A stretch of 64,000 nt of DNA from Gari tellinella (GCA_922989275.2 OV277872.1:26676119-26740118); one strand, 5' to 3'. Shown: positions 42,631 through 52,925, numbered from the stretch's first letter. The notes: a model not told the origin generated them from the letters alone. A program made the numbers and translations.

Positions 42631-42880
42631 ATAATAAGTAATGTCGGCGTAATATATGATTTAAAAAAAGATGATGTATTAGCCTTTTTAAAACAATTTT
42701 ATTTTCTTAAACATTGCGCTACGCGTTTCACCATATCATAATGCGCAATATAATATTTTGTGACGTAATGACGTCCTTGGTTGTTAGGTTGTCGACGTCG
42801 TTCCTTTCTGTTGACGTACATCTGTTTTCTTAATCATAAATACAGCTTTTTCCGGTAGTAACGCAGACATTACTTATTAT
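42631..42880. mobile_element. MITE with ATAATAAGTAATGTC ends
   Basis: ATAATAAGTAATGTCGGCGT and ACGCAGACATTACTTATTAT are inverted complements with two mismatches. It lies next to a (TA)n microsatellite (42612-42630). Related text (AATAATGTCGGCGTGATG, GATGATGTATTAGGC, ACAATTTTATTTCTT) occurs in the palindrome at 44380-44500. Confidence 0.65.
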
Positions 42881-43068
42881 ATATACATGTACAATGTATA
42901 TAGTAACTGATCGCTTTCATTTTCATGCAACTATAAATTGTTTCAGTTGGACTTAGAGATAGCTTTTTCTCGATTCAATTCAATACCTACCGTTTTCCTT
43001 TCCATTGCGCAAAGTAACTATTCTTTACGCAATGAAAAGAAAAAAAGTAATTCTCTTCCGCGTATCTT

Positions 43069-43783
43069 AAAACTAGCTTCTATTTATATTCTATGTATAC
43101 TGAAACAATAAATCTTGATGTAAAACTTTATTCTATGCTATAATAACTGATTTCCTTAAAATAAATGTCCATTTCGCCATGGCGGAATGAAAATATTCTT
43201 CGTATATAGAGATTTATCTACTCTCAAGTATGAAAAATCGGTTTTCAATCACTGCCACATGTCTTAATAGTAGTTTCTTTATAAACTGAAACAATAAATC
43301 TTGATTCAAAACTTGATTATATACTAGTATAACCGATTTCCTAAAAATAAAATTCCATTTCGCCATGGCGGAATGGAAATATTCTTCATATATAGAGACA
43401 TATCTACTCTCGAGAATTAAAAATCGGGGTTGAATTACTGCTTGCTGTCTTAAACTAGTATCTATATATACAGAAACAATACAATTTAAATTCAAACTTA
43501 TATATATAAAACTAGCTTCTATTTATATTCTATGTATACTGAAACAATAAATCTTGATGTAAAACTTTATTCTATGCTATAATAACTGATTTCCTTAAAA
43601 TAAATGTCCATTTCGCCATGGCGGAATGAAAATATTCTTCGTATATAGAGATTTATCTACTCTCAAGTATGAAAAATCGGTTTTCAATCACTGCCACATG
43701 TCTTAATAGTAGTTTCTTTATAAACTGAAACAATAAATCTTGATTCAAAACTTGATTATATACTAGTATAACCGATTTTACCG
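43069..43783. repeat. Near-identical duplication within the right foldback arm
   Basis: About 280 bp starting AACTAGCTTCTATTTATATTC (43069) recurs starting at 43510 with essentially no change through TATACTAGTATAACCGATTT. The offset is 441 bp. The high identity implies a recent event or gene conversion. Confidence 0.7.
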
Positions 43784-44331
43784 AAAAATAAATTTCCATT
43801 TCGCCGAAATATTCTTCATATATAGAGCTATATCTACCCTCAAGTATTAAAAATCGGGTTTTTGTCATTGCAACCTGTCTTAAAACTAGTTTCAATATAT
43901 ACGGAAACAATCAATCTTGATTTAAAACTTTGTTTTATACTAATATAACTGATTTCCAAAACATAAATTTCCATTTCGCCGTGGCGAAATGGAAATATTC
44001 TTCATAAATAGAGATATATCTACTCTCAAGTGTGAAAAAAATCGGTTTTAAATTACTGCCACCTGTCTAAAACTAGTATCTATATAAACAGAAACAATAA
44101 CATTTGAAATAAAACTTAATTCTATGCTTTTATATCTTATTTCCGAAAAATAAATTTCCATTTCGCCATCAAAATTTCCATTTCGTCCATTTCGCCAAAA
44201 TATTTCCATTTCGTGTTTTAGGCCAACCTTTAATCACCCCACAACACCCAAGACCTACCAATCCTTACCAACAACAACAAATAAATACGAAAGACTCAAG
44301 CAGGAAACGTAAAACCCAAACGATTGAATCC

Positions 44332-44612
44332 ATAGGGGCCTTGAACGAAAAATGTATTCAAATCTATATATAGTATATACTAAATAATGTCGGCGTGATG
44401 CCGGAAACGACCGGGAAAAGCTGTATATATGATTTAAAAAAAAATAGATGATGTATTAGGCTTTTAAAAAACAATTTTATTTCTTCAAACAATGCGCATT
44501 GTTTGAAGAAATAAAATTGTTTTTTAAAAGCCTAATACATCATCTATTTTTTTAAAATAGTATAAACTATATATAGATTTGAATACATTTTTCGTTCAAG
44601 GCCCCTATGATT
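44332..44612. repeat. Long palindrome with perfect spacerless 116-bp core
   Basis: 44438-44553 is its own reverse complement around the centre AATGC|GCATT (44495/44496), with no loop. Outer arms (CCATAGGGGCCTTGAACG and GTATTCAAATCTATATATAG at 44332-44385; complement at 44560-44612) extend it. They are interrupted only on the left by about 45 bp containing AATAATGTCGGCGTGATGCC. The text derives from the family of the MITE at 42631-42880. Confidence 0.85.
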
Positions 44613-44649
44613 GAATCCACTGCATATAGGCATTTAAATTGATTTAATA

Positions 44650-45280
44650 GTATTGTTTATTAATGTTTATGGACCAAATTAGAGTAGTTTTTATTATTTC
44701 TTCCCGAGATGATAGACTCGAGACCCAAGGGCGAGGAGTACTGCTGGCCATAAACAATAAATTCATCTCCGAAGAACAATCTGAGCTGAAGAGTAACTGC
44801 AACATTGTGTGGTCGAGACTGTCAATCCTAGGTATTAGAGACATCTATTTATCCTCATATTACAAGCCCCATGAAAATGATGAAAGTAGTCTCCATTACT
44901 TTGCGAATCACTACAGAACATTCCAAAGAACAGCTTTATATGTGTTTTTGGTGATTTTAATATGCCTGAGATTGACTGGCTTGATTGTACAATCAAGCCT
45001 ACATGTAAATTTAAATCCCTTTATGAATTCTTTCTAGACTCCCTCACAAATCTTAATCTAGAACTGTGGCCTACCGAACTTCAGCTCCAGCTATTTCGAT
45101 TTATCGTCTTTTTCATCTGGCAGCAGTTTCAGTGCACTTGATGAGTCGTCTCCAATCTTAACCTCAACACCTACTAGACCCAAAAAACCAAAATATTCTG
45201 CTAACAAAAACATCCCTCACAAAGTTAAATTACTAAATGTAAATTTCAGATCCATAGTAAACAAGGTAGGTGAGTTTAAC
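44650..45280 (+). pseudogene. Rearranged CR1/jockey-like LINE endonuclease fragments
   Basis: Frames at 44663-45037 read RGVLLAINNKFIS, WSRLSILGIRDIYLSSYYKP and HENDESSL, then (shifted) FGDFNMPEIDWLDC, the endonuclease domain of a non-LTR ORF2. Downstream, 45100-45270 reads in another frame ...KVKLLNVNFRSIVNKVGEFN, which should lie upstream of that domain (compare KKVGEFKALIETEKPDILVG at 55597). The order is therefore scrambled. Confidence 0.65.
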
Positions 45281-45283
45281 GTT

Positions 45284-45450
45284 GCCTGGGGTGGGATGAA
45301 AGCGGAGCAGAGAGTTCATCTTTGAGCTTTCTTCTTTGCTTTCAACTTACTCTAAGCTGTCACCTATATGCCTGGGTTGAGATGAAAGTAGAGCTGAGGG
45401 CTCATCTAGGAGCTTTCTGCTTTGCTTTCAACTTACTTTAAGCTGCCACC
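45284..45450. repeat. Two successive H2-like hairpins
   Basis: GGATGAAAGCGGAGCAGAG...CTTCTTTGCTTTCAACTTAC and GAGATGAAAGTAGAGCTGAG...TTTCTGCTTTGCTTTCAACT each fold on themselves and keep the flanking TAAGCTG(T/C)CACCTATAT. They are diverged H2 cores with different apex sequences. Confidence 0.55.
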
Positions 45451-45639
45451 TATATAGAATAATAGCATTGATAAATATCAGTTCCTTTTCTGTGGTGTTA
45501 AGGCAGATACTCTATAAAGTAGTAAATTGAAAGGCAGATTGTATTGGTTTTCTATAATTAACTATAAACTATTAATCCTAAGATACATGGAAGCATTTGT
45601 TAGTAACTGTACATACTTTCTTTCCCACTAAATGTAGAA

Positions 45640-45775
45640 ACAAAACCTATGGTGTTACTACTCAAAGTATCGTCTCTTTGAGATGACTCTAATGAGTGGT
45701 GACACCATAGGGTTTAAAGAAAAAATAAAGTTTTTTGTTTCAGGGATGCTCCCCTTATTTGGAGCCATGTCTTTA
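45640..45775. repeat. H3 hairpin block
   Basis: AAACCTATGGTGTTACTACTC ... TCTCTTTGAGATGACTC ... GAGTGGTGACACCATAGGGTTT forms a long imperfect hairpin. It is followed by CAGGGATGCTCCCCTTATTTGGAGCC. Same family as 720-830, 1330-1410 and 62595-62787. Confidence 0.6.
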
Positions 45776-46239
45776 CTCTACAAAGTAGTAAATTGAAAGA
45801 CAGAGCTTTTTTACTGCATGAGCGATAAACTTGAAGCCGGTTTGTAGAGAACTAGATCCTAATATTACGTGAAATAAAAAAAAAAATGTAGTATTATTTG
45901 ATCCCATATCTGTATGTCAAATTTAATAACCTTCCTGGTGCAAGATTTATAGCATGAATATTAACCTCTGAAAAAGTACTAAAGTATTAAACAGTGGGTG
46001 ATCATGTCTGGTGACTTTTTGGAGGTCAGCACACAGGGACATACACAGTTTTGCAATACAGATGTTTACCAAATGTTTACCAAATGCTGGTGATAATTGT
46101 TTTGGGCACATAATATCTCATATAATATCACAAGTGTCATTGCATATCAAACAAATTTGCTGGTTTAACATTCAATTGTCTTTGGGCTTTACTCTTTTGT
46201 AAATTTTCTCTCTATCACAGTTGATGTATATAGATTTCT
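45776..46239. other. Interval without recognised feature
   Basis: AT-rich. Possibly the 5' region of the LINE that starts near 46240, but no motif supports this. Confidence 0.35.
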
Positions 46240-46443
46240 ATGAAAATACATGTATATCAGAAGTTGACGGATTCCATGGACACCAGGGTTGGACGGATTG
46301 AGGCGAGGTTTGCTCTCCTGAGACAGTTTGAAAGTCAGAGTTTGAATATTGTTACCAACAAAAGTAAGAATTACCAGTTGGAATTTTCCCCTCATGACCT
46401 TCAATGTGCATACTCTACTTCTTTTTCTATAAGTTCTAAATGA
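46240..46443 (+). CDS. Possible C-terminal end of a LINE ORF1
   Basis: The 67-codon frame MKIHVYQKLTDSMDTRVGRI... has heptad-like hydrophobics (coiled-coil-like) and ends at TGA overlapping the ATG of the next frame (ATGA at 46440). Position and overlap suggest the end of ORF1 just before ORF2 of a Tx1/L1-like element. No RNA-binding motif is visible, so this is tentative. Confidence 0.35.
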   Translation: MKIHVYQKLTDSMDTRVGRIEARFALLRQFESQSLNIVTNKSKNYQLEFSPHDLQCAYSTSFSISSK

Positions 46444-47861
46444 GTGAAAAAATTAATATTATCTCTATGAATGTACAGGGACTAGGCGACAAAGAGAAAC
46501 GTAAAGATGTCATTAATTTTATTAAAAGTAAAAAATATTCAATATGCATGCTTCAAGACACACACTTCACTACTAATGAGGAAAGATATATAAGAAGTCA
46601 ATGGGGTTACGAGTGTTTTTTTAGTAGTTTTAGTAGTCAGTCTAGAGGTGTTGCCATATTTATTAATAATAACTTTGATTGCAAAGTCAACAATACCGAA
46701 CACGATGCAAATGGAAACTTATTAATTATAGATTGTAAAATTGCAGAAAAAAAAGTTATTTTGGTGAATATATATGGTCCAAACAGAGACAGCCCTGATT
46801 TTTACAACAACTTGAATGAAAGACTGTCCAGATATGAAAACTCATTCTTATATCATTAGCGGAGATTTCAATCTCACACTTAACCCAGATATAGATTGTT
46901 TTAATTATGCTCATGTTAATAATCCTAATGCCAGAAATTCAGTACTGAACCTTATGATTGAGAATAATTTGATAGACTGTTGGAGAGAAGGTCATCTTGA
47001 AACTAAGGAATATACATGGTTTAGGAGAAATCCAATAAAAAAAGCGAGGCTTGACTTTTTTTCTCATATCTGAAAACCTTTACACAGATGTTGTTGAAAC
47101 TAAAATTTTACCTGGTTATAGGACAGACCACTCTCTCATTATTATCTCTTTACAATTTGATAAATTTCAAAAAGGAATATCCTATTGGAAATTTAACAAC
47201 TCTCTATTAAAAGATCAAATCTATGTACAAGAAGTAAAATAAGTTATAAAATCCATCAAAACACAATATATTTTAGAAAACCCAGGCACATGATAATGAT
47301 ATTGATAGAATACCTTTTGAAGATATCGCCTTTAATATCAATGATCAACTATTTTTTGAATCATTACTTTTAGCTATAAGAGGAAAAACAATTGCATTTT
47401 GTTCACATAAAAAGAAATCTGAGATTAATAAAGAGAATAAACTTTTAAAAGAAATTGAAAAATTAGAAAAACAAACGAACATCAATTATGAATCTTTAGA
47501 TAACAAAAAAGAGAACTAGGGGAATTAAGGAAAAAGAAACTGTCAGGTGTTTTTATTAGGTCTAGGGCGAAATGGATTCTGGAAGGGGAAAAACCCACAA
47601 AATATTTTTGCAATCTAGAAAATCGTAATTATGTCTCAAAATGTATGAATTCTTTAGTAACACAAAATGGAGACCTTCTGAGAACTCAAGATGATATTTT
47701 AAAAGAAACACTATCAAAATCTATACAAAGCTAAAGAAACTGAAAATGTTGAATTAAATGAATTATTACTTAGCACAAATAAAAGAAAACTAAATGAACA
47801 GGAGAAATTTTCAATAGAGGGACCACTTACCTACACAGAATTAGCACACAGTTTAAAAAAA
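46440..47861 (+). pseudogene. Tx1/L1-like LINE ORF2, endonuclease part (frameshifted)
   Basis: Successive frames read MSEKINIISMNVQGLGDKEK, MLQDTHFTTNEE and VNIYGPNRDSP; then IISGDFNLTLNPDIDC and TWFRRNP; then YRTDHSLIIISL. These are the conserved pieces of an apurinic-type endonuclease. Linker text (GVFIRSRAKWILEGEKPTKY, NLENRNYVSK) follows with further shifts and stops (47240-47860). At least three frameshifts separate it from the RT frame. Confidence 0.8.
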
Positions 47862-50609
47862 ATGTCCAATAATACAAGCCCAGGAAATGACGAGTTTACA
47901 GTTGAATTTTTTAATTTTTTTTGGAAAGACATTGGTATGTTTTTAATAAGTTCTATTAATTATGCTTATACTATTGGGGAATTATCTGTAACCCAAAAAC
48001 AGGGAGTCATCACTTATATACCTAAGGGAAACAAGGATAAAAGTTATTTAAAAAATTTGAGACCTATCTCACTTTTAAACATTACTTATAAAATTGCTTC
48101 AGCATCAGTAGCAGTTAGAATAAAAAATAAACTAAATAATATTATAAATGAAGACCAAACAGGATTTCTTCCAGGTAGGCTTATGGCAACAAATATTAGA
48201 CTGCTATATGATATACTGTTTTATACCGAACAAAACAATATCCCAGGACTTCTTCTTTTAATTGATTTTGCTGCAGCTTTTGATACTGTCTCATGGAGTT
48301 TTATGAGTAAGGTTTTAGATTTTTTCAATTTCGGACCTTCAATAAGAAGATGGGTTAACATATTTTATACAAATGTGGAATCCTGTGTCATAGTGAACGG
48401 CCACATGTCTGAATGGTTTCCATTACAAAGAGGCTGTCGTCAAGGTCATGCTTTGTCGCCGTACCTGTTTATTCTTTGTGCAGAAATTTTGGCAATTTTA
48501 CTAAGAAACAATGATAAAATCAAAGGAATTAAGATAAATGGTATCGAGTATTTAGTATCTCAGTATGCTGATGATACAAGCTTATTTTTAAATGGCTCTA
48601 AAGAATCTTTGGTTAACACAATGCTTGTTTTAAAGTTCTATGGAAGAATCTCCGGCCTTAATATCAATACAGAAAAAACAAAAGTTATATGGTTTGGCTC
48701 ACGAAGAAACAGCCAAGTTATGTTATGCCCAGAATATGATTTGTCTTGGGAAGACACTCTTTTTACTGTTCTTGGTGTTAAATTCTCGACCAATTTAAAA
48801 GACATAACTGATATAAATTATGACTCCAAAATAGAGGAAATAAGTACATTATTTGCCTGCTGGTCAAAAAGAGTTATTTCCCCTTTGGGCAAAATAGTTG
48901 TTATCAAAACATTAGCTTTGGCTAAACTCAATCATTTAATTCTAGGCATACCTAACCCACCTCAAGAAAAAATCAATAAAATACAAAATCTATTCTTTAA
49001 GTTTCTATGGGACAAGTCAAACGACAAGGTAAAACGGAGCATCATAACGCAAGACTACAAATTTGGTGGGCTCAAAATGATTCAAATGAACACTTTCATA
49101 TATAGTTTAAAATTAACCTGGTTGCGAAGATTGTCTCTTACGAACAATAAATTCAACCATATGGCTGAATGCTCTTGCAAAGCCCTCCATGATATTTACA
49201 AATATGGCTCAGATTTTATCAAACGTCAGTTACAACCAGATTTGAATCCGTTTTGGAAAGATGTTCTGCTAAGCTATAGTAAATTGTCTGTAAGTATAAA
49301 TACCCTAAATGAAAACCAAATTGCCTCTATTAATTTATGGTATAACCCAGATATTAAGGTCGGAGGTTCTAGTGTTTGTTATAGAAGATGGGTTGCAGCA
49401 GGGATAGTGTTCATAGGAGATCTTATAAAATGCAATGGTGAACTATACACATACGGAGAATTTGCTTTAAGATTTAATGCAAACACAAATTTTATTGAAT
49501 ATAATGGGCTAATTCGCTCAATTAAACGCTTTCTTGAAAGTAAAAGAATATACTATTTACCAAACAAGAATTTCAACTTATTACTACCTGTCAATCTAGC
49601 AATTATAAATTCTGATAAAAAAGGTAGTAGGGCAATTTACAAACAACTAAGTAAAAATGAAGAACATCCAAAAACTCTACAAAAATGGAAAGAGGAAATG
49701 TTACACATTCCAAATTCAGTCATCTTTAACAATGAGTCAATTTACAACAATGTTTTTAAGACCACTAAAGACTCCAAATTACAATGGTTACAGTATAGAA
49801 TAAATCATCGATTTCTAGGAACAAATTATCTGTTGAAGAAAATGAATAAGTTGGCAGACGATGCCTGTACCTTTTGTAATAATGCTCCAGAAACACTACT
49901 TCATCTTTTTTGGAACTGTAATATCAGCAAAACTTTTATCAGAGAACTTTCAAATTTTATACAGATTAAATGTAACTTCACTTTCCCCGAGTGGACAGCT
50001 AAAGACTTCATATTTGGTAGTAACAAAGGAGTGACGTTTCCAAAAGGTAGTAGAAACACAAGTGTACCGTCATACCCGCCTAAACGTAATGACATTCCGG
50101 TTAGAATTTCAGACAGAAACGGTTACCAGTCAACTAACTTAGATAATGAGTTTATCGATAATGACATTGACTTTTCAGAGTATGTCAGGAAACGTACAAA
50201 ACGATTCTTTGTTGGTGGCTTTAAGAACTCAATGACAATTGAATTGTTAAAGTCCTACATCAATCATAGAGGACCATCGGTCTCAATGGTTCGATCATTT
50301 CCGTGTAAACGTAATAATGATGAAGTTATTTTTAGAGTTAACGTTGAGGCGGATGACGATGCATGCTTAGTAGAAGAGAAATGGTTTTGGCCAAGAGGCG
50401 TTACTTGCAAACCCTGGTTATCTCGACCTGTCCTACGGGCAAGATATGAAACATACAAACGTCACTCCTCGGTAACTCGCCATGGGTCGAATTACAAACA
50501 CAGAGACAAATATCGCCAGAACGATAACGAAAGCTATTATGACGGTGTGGACCGGTACAACAGTTCTAGGGAAAACAGATATGAAGGGCGACCAACTGAA
50601 CTTGATTAA
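47862..50609 (+). CDS. Tx1/L1-like reverse transcriptase fused in frame to another LINE's ORF1 end
   Basis: 915 codons. Residues about 1-720 are a non-LTR reverse transcriptase: LRPISLLNITYKI, GFLPGR, LLLIDFAAAFD (D135), RGCRQGHALSPYLF and YADDTSLF (YADD 235-238), followed by a zinc-knuckle-like CTFCNNAPETLLHLFWNC. Near residue 720 (about nt 50020) the sequence changes to a different protein. That part has KRFFVGGFKNSMTIELLKSY and RVNVEADDDACLVEEKWFWP ... CKPWLS, the pattern of an ORF1 RRM-like/C-terminal domain of another LINE clade. The fusion keeps the frame. The enzyme would reverse-transcribe its own RNA at nicked target DNA, but the endonuclease part upstream is shifted, so activity is unlikely. 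The ATG is internal to the original ORF2. Confidence 0.8.
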   Translation: MSNNTSPGNDEFTVEFFNFFWKDIGMFLISSINYAYTIGELSVTQKQGVITYIPKGNKDKSYLKNLRPISLLNITYKIASASVAVRIKNKLNNIINEDQTGFLPGRLMATNIRLLYDILFYTEQNNIPGLLLLIDFAAAFDTVSWSFMSKVLDFFNFGPSIRRWVNIFYTNVESCVIVNGHMSEWFPLQRGCRQGHALSPYLFILCAEILAILLRNNDKIKGIKINGIEYLVSQYADDTSLFLNGSKESLVNTMLVLKFYGRISGLNINTEKTKVIWFGSRRNSQVMLCPEYDLSWEDTLFTVLGVKFSTNLKDITDINYDSKIEEISTLFACWSKRVISPLGKIVVIKTLALAKLNHLILGIPNPPQEKINKIQNLFFKFLWDKSNDKVKRSIITQDYKFGGLKMIQMNTFIYSLKLTWLRRLSLTNNKFNHMAECSCKALHDIYKYGSDFIKRQLQPDLNPFWKDVLLSYSKLSVSINTLNENQIASINLWYNPDIKVGGSSVCYRRWVAAGIVFIGDLIKCNGELYTYGEFALRFNANTNFIEYNGLIRSIKRFLESKRIYYLPNKNFNLLLPVNLAIINSDKKGSRAIYKQLSKNEEHPKTLQKWKEEMLHIPNSVIFNNESIYNNVFKTTKDSKLQWLQYRINHRFLGTNYLLKKMNKLADDACTFCNNAPETLLHLFWNCNISKTFIRELSNFIQIKCNFTFPEWTAKDFIFGSNKGVTFPKGSRNTSVPSYPPKRNDIPVRISDRNGYQSTNLDNEFIDNDIDFSEYVRKRTKRFFVGGFKNSMTIELLKSYINHRGPSVSMVRSFPCKRNNDEVIFRVNVEADDDACLVEEKWFWPRGVTCKPWLSRPVLRARYETYKRHSSVTRHGSNYKHRDKYRQNDNESYYDGVDRYNSSRENRYEGRPTELD

Positions 50610-50649
50610 TCTAGTGATGTTAGTACTGACAATAAATAAACTGTTGTAT

Positions 50650-52925
50650 ATAATGGGTATACTTAACGTTATGACCTGGAATGCTACTGGCTTGATGTCA
50701 AGTAGGACGATCCAAACAGCTACCGTGCTATAACGTTAACACCAACAATCTTGAAGATTTTTGAAATGATTCTCTTAGAAAGGTGTAAGACAAAAATTCT
50801 TGATACACTTAGTTTTCAACAAGGTGGGTTTCAAGAAGGGCTTGGGTGTTTAATGACATCAATACTTGTCAAAGAATCATTGTTATATGCCAAAGAACAT
50901 AAGAGCAAAGTATACGCGTGTTTCATGGATGCACGACAGGCGTTTGATAAGGTGTGGCATAATGGCCTTTTTGTAAAACTCTATGACTGTGGAATAGACC
51001 ATACTTCTTTATTGCTATTTATGAAGTTATATGAGAACATGAAAAGTTGTGTTAAAAACGGCAGTTATGTATCGGACTGGCTTAATGTTAATCAAGGTAC
51101 AAGACAAGGTGGGAAGAGTTCTCCAATATTGTACCTCCTTTATATTGATGGTCTTCTTAAGGAACTAGAAGCTAGTGGACTTGGTATTATTGTCTATAAT
51201 CTGAAAATAGGCTCACCATGTGTGGCCGATGACATGTTATTGCTATCATATTCTAAATTAGCTCTAAATCAAATGCTTGAGATATGTTACAAATACTCAT
51301 GTAAATGGAGATTTGAGTACAATCCAGACAAGTGTCTAGTTGTCCCTTTCTTTGATAAAACGCATGATGTTTCCATCGATAGGCCGATTACGTTTTACCT
51401 GGGAGATAGTCACATACTGGAAGGGGAAGTCTATAAACACATTGGAATACATTTAGATAATTTCCTAAATATGAACAAAGCTGTTAGTGAAGCCTGTAAT
51501 AAGTTGAAGTCCACTTTCTTCAGTTTGCTCAATAGTGGACTATCACCTATAGGCTTAGATCCACAGACACTTTCTTACTTGTACGATACAATCGTCATTC
51601 CGACTGCATTGTACGGGTGCGAAACATGGAACTTCATATCCAGTGCATGTATCAGTAATCTTGAAAAAGCACACAGACAGTGTATTAAGCATATACAGAG
51701 ACTTCCAATATACACTCGATCATATGTTGCTCTAAACCTAATGGGTGAAAGTCCTATAGAATTTGCCATTGACCAGCGTAAGCTTACCTTGTTTGGTCAA
51801 TTATGTCGTTTGCCACAGCGGTATCTAGTAAAACAGTTCTTTACTCATAGACTGGTCCGTTATGTTAACGATGATCTTCAATATCAGGGATTTTTCCCAG
51901 ATATTTATCGCATTTTACAAAAGTATGACATGACTAACGTATTAGATGCGTTCTTGGCCAATGGACAATTCTTCTCAAAGGTGGCTTGGTCTAATATTGT
52001 GCATAGTCGTATAACTATTGCCAAAAAAGCACTGGCAGTTAATAACTGGCAAAGCAATATACATATTAACGAATTTCCGTCGATGTTTGAACCTTTACAG
52101 CAGTGCTATCTATGGCGTGTTGCAAAGCGTAAGCCACATTTGAGAATGCTGTGTTCTAATATTGTTGCTATGGTTGGGAAACTTTTGTGTAGAAATTTTC
52201 TGTCCTATTGTAACAAGTGTGGCTGTCCTTGCCAAAACATGATTATACACAAGATATTTCATTGTACCTCTGGCGCTGAAACAAGACAAATATTATGGTC
52301 TGACTTAGTTGCACAACTAGGAATAGATATATATATGGTACATATAGGAAGTGATCCTACTCATCAAGTATTAGATCTTGTGACAGGTTTTCAGCGACAC
52401 GGAGTTGAACTGCCAGAAGCAGTTCTATACAAACTCTTTGATATGGTATTAATTTTATTGTAATACCAGTTTCAAATGACGTTGATCTATGCATGTTCAT
52501 AATTAACCAGTTGACATGCTTGTGAGTTAATACATATATGTATGAGTTAAAAGCAAAACGTACATGTTCATTGAAGCAAACACATACTGAGTCATGCTTT
52601 AAACCAACTCTTTGACAACAAAGCATGATTATGTATGGTTTGGAAATGAAATTCTATATTAAGCAATGGTTTGAAAGAAACCCTTTTGTGTTATGGTTTT
52701 GCTACTTTTTCATTACTAAACACGTCAAATTTGTTTCTCATTTCTTAGTTAAGTATAGCCTTCTATTATTGAACTTCTAACGATAGAAATTTCACTATAG
52801 TGGGATATCATAATGTAATGTATTGTATCGTCTTTGTATGATAATGTATGTCTATGTTTATTTGTATTTGTAAGTTTTTGTGCTCTCCTAAAAGGAGGAA
52901 ATAAAAGTATCTATCTATCTATCTA
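50650..52925 (+). mobile_element. Second LINE, internally deleted, with (ATCT)n tail
   Basis: After ORF1-like text in the chimeric frame (50026-50609), 50650-50703 reads MGILNVMTWNATGLMSS, the start of an endonuclease ORF2. It jumps at about 50706 to RT text (DPNSYRAITLTPTILKIF), so most of the endonuclease is deleted. The 3' end is AAAGGAGGAAATAAAAGT and four to five ATCT units ending at about 52925, a simple-repeat tail as in CR1/I-type LINEs. Confidence 0.75.
50751..52463 (+). CDS. Non-LTR reverse transcriptase (second LINE)
   Basis: 570 codons from the first ATG; coding text extends upstream to about 50709. Motifs: QQGGFQEGLGC, ACFMDARQAFDKVWH (D60), NQGTRQGGKSSPIL, and VADDMLLL (AD D 159-161, with V in place of the usual F/Y before ADD). 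A thumb/C-terminal part with YGCETWNF follows, then a cysteine-rich NKCGCPC...IIHKIFHC resembling the terminal zinc finger of RTs. The frame is intact to its stop. Without an endonuclease the element could not mobilise itself. Confidence 0.8.
   Translation: MKIFEMILLERCKTKILDTLSFQQGGFQEGLGCLMTSILVKESLLYAKEHKSKVYACFMDARQAFDKVWHNGLFVKLYDCGIDHTSLLLFMKLYENMKSCVKNGSYVSDWLNVNQGTRQGGKSSPILYLLYIDGLLKELEASGLGIIVYNLKIGSPCVADDMLLLSYSKLALNQMLEICYKYSCKWRFEYNPDKCLVVPFFDKTHDVSIDRPITFYLGDSHILEGEVYKHIGIHLDNFLNMNKAVSEACNKLKSTFFSLLNSGLSPIGLDPQTLSYLYDTIVIPTALYGCETWNFISSACISNLEKAHRQCIKHIQRLPIYTRSYVALNLMGESPIEFAIDQRKLTLFGQLCRLPQRYLVKQFFTHRLVRYVNDDLQYQGFFPDIYRILQKYDMTNVLDAFLANGQFFSKVAWSNIVHSRITIAKKALAVNNWQSNIHINEFPSMFEPLQQCYLWRVAKRKPHLRMLCSNIVAMVGKLLCRNFLSYCNKCGCPCQNMIIHKIFHCTSGAETRQILWSDLVAQLGIDIYMVHIGSDPTHQVLDLVTGFQRHGVELPEAVLYKLFDMVLILL

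Larger units (their letters stand above)
40140..44228. mobile_element. Foldback/Mutator-like element with 10-bp target duplication
   Basis: TTTAATCACC occurs directly outside both ends (40130-40139 and 44229-44238). The ends are GGTAGGCCTAAAACAC and GTGTTTTAGGCCAACC. Long inverted arms (about 0.5 kb left, over 1 kb right) consist of units of about 180 bp built around the palindrome CCATTTCGCC(N)GGCGAAATGG. Long TIRs and a 9-10-bp duplication are typical of Mutator-like elements; foldback elements are the alternative. No MULE transposase is seen. The centre holds a dead mariner and three MITEs. Confidence 0.75.

Noticed and set aside
43214..43910. Two repeated minus-strand open frames sharing nearly identical C-termini
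   Set aside because: They lie wholly in the foldback arm repeats. The shared peptide follows from the duplicated units, not from a gene.
46240..46443. Firm call of LINE ORF1 with programmed stop-restart at ATGA
   Set aside because: The frame is short, has no diagnostic motif, and the downstream ORF2 is already frameshifted, so the overlap may be chance.
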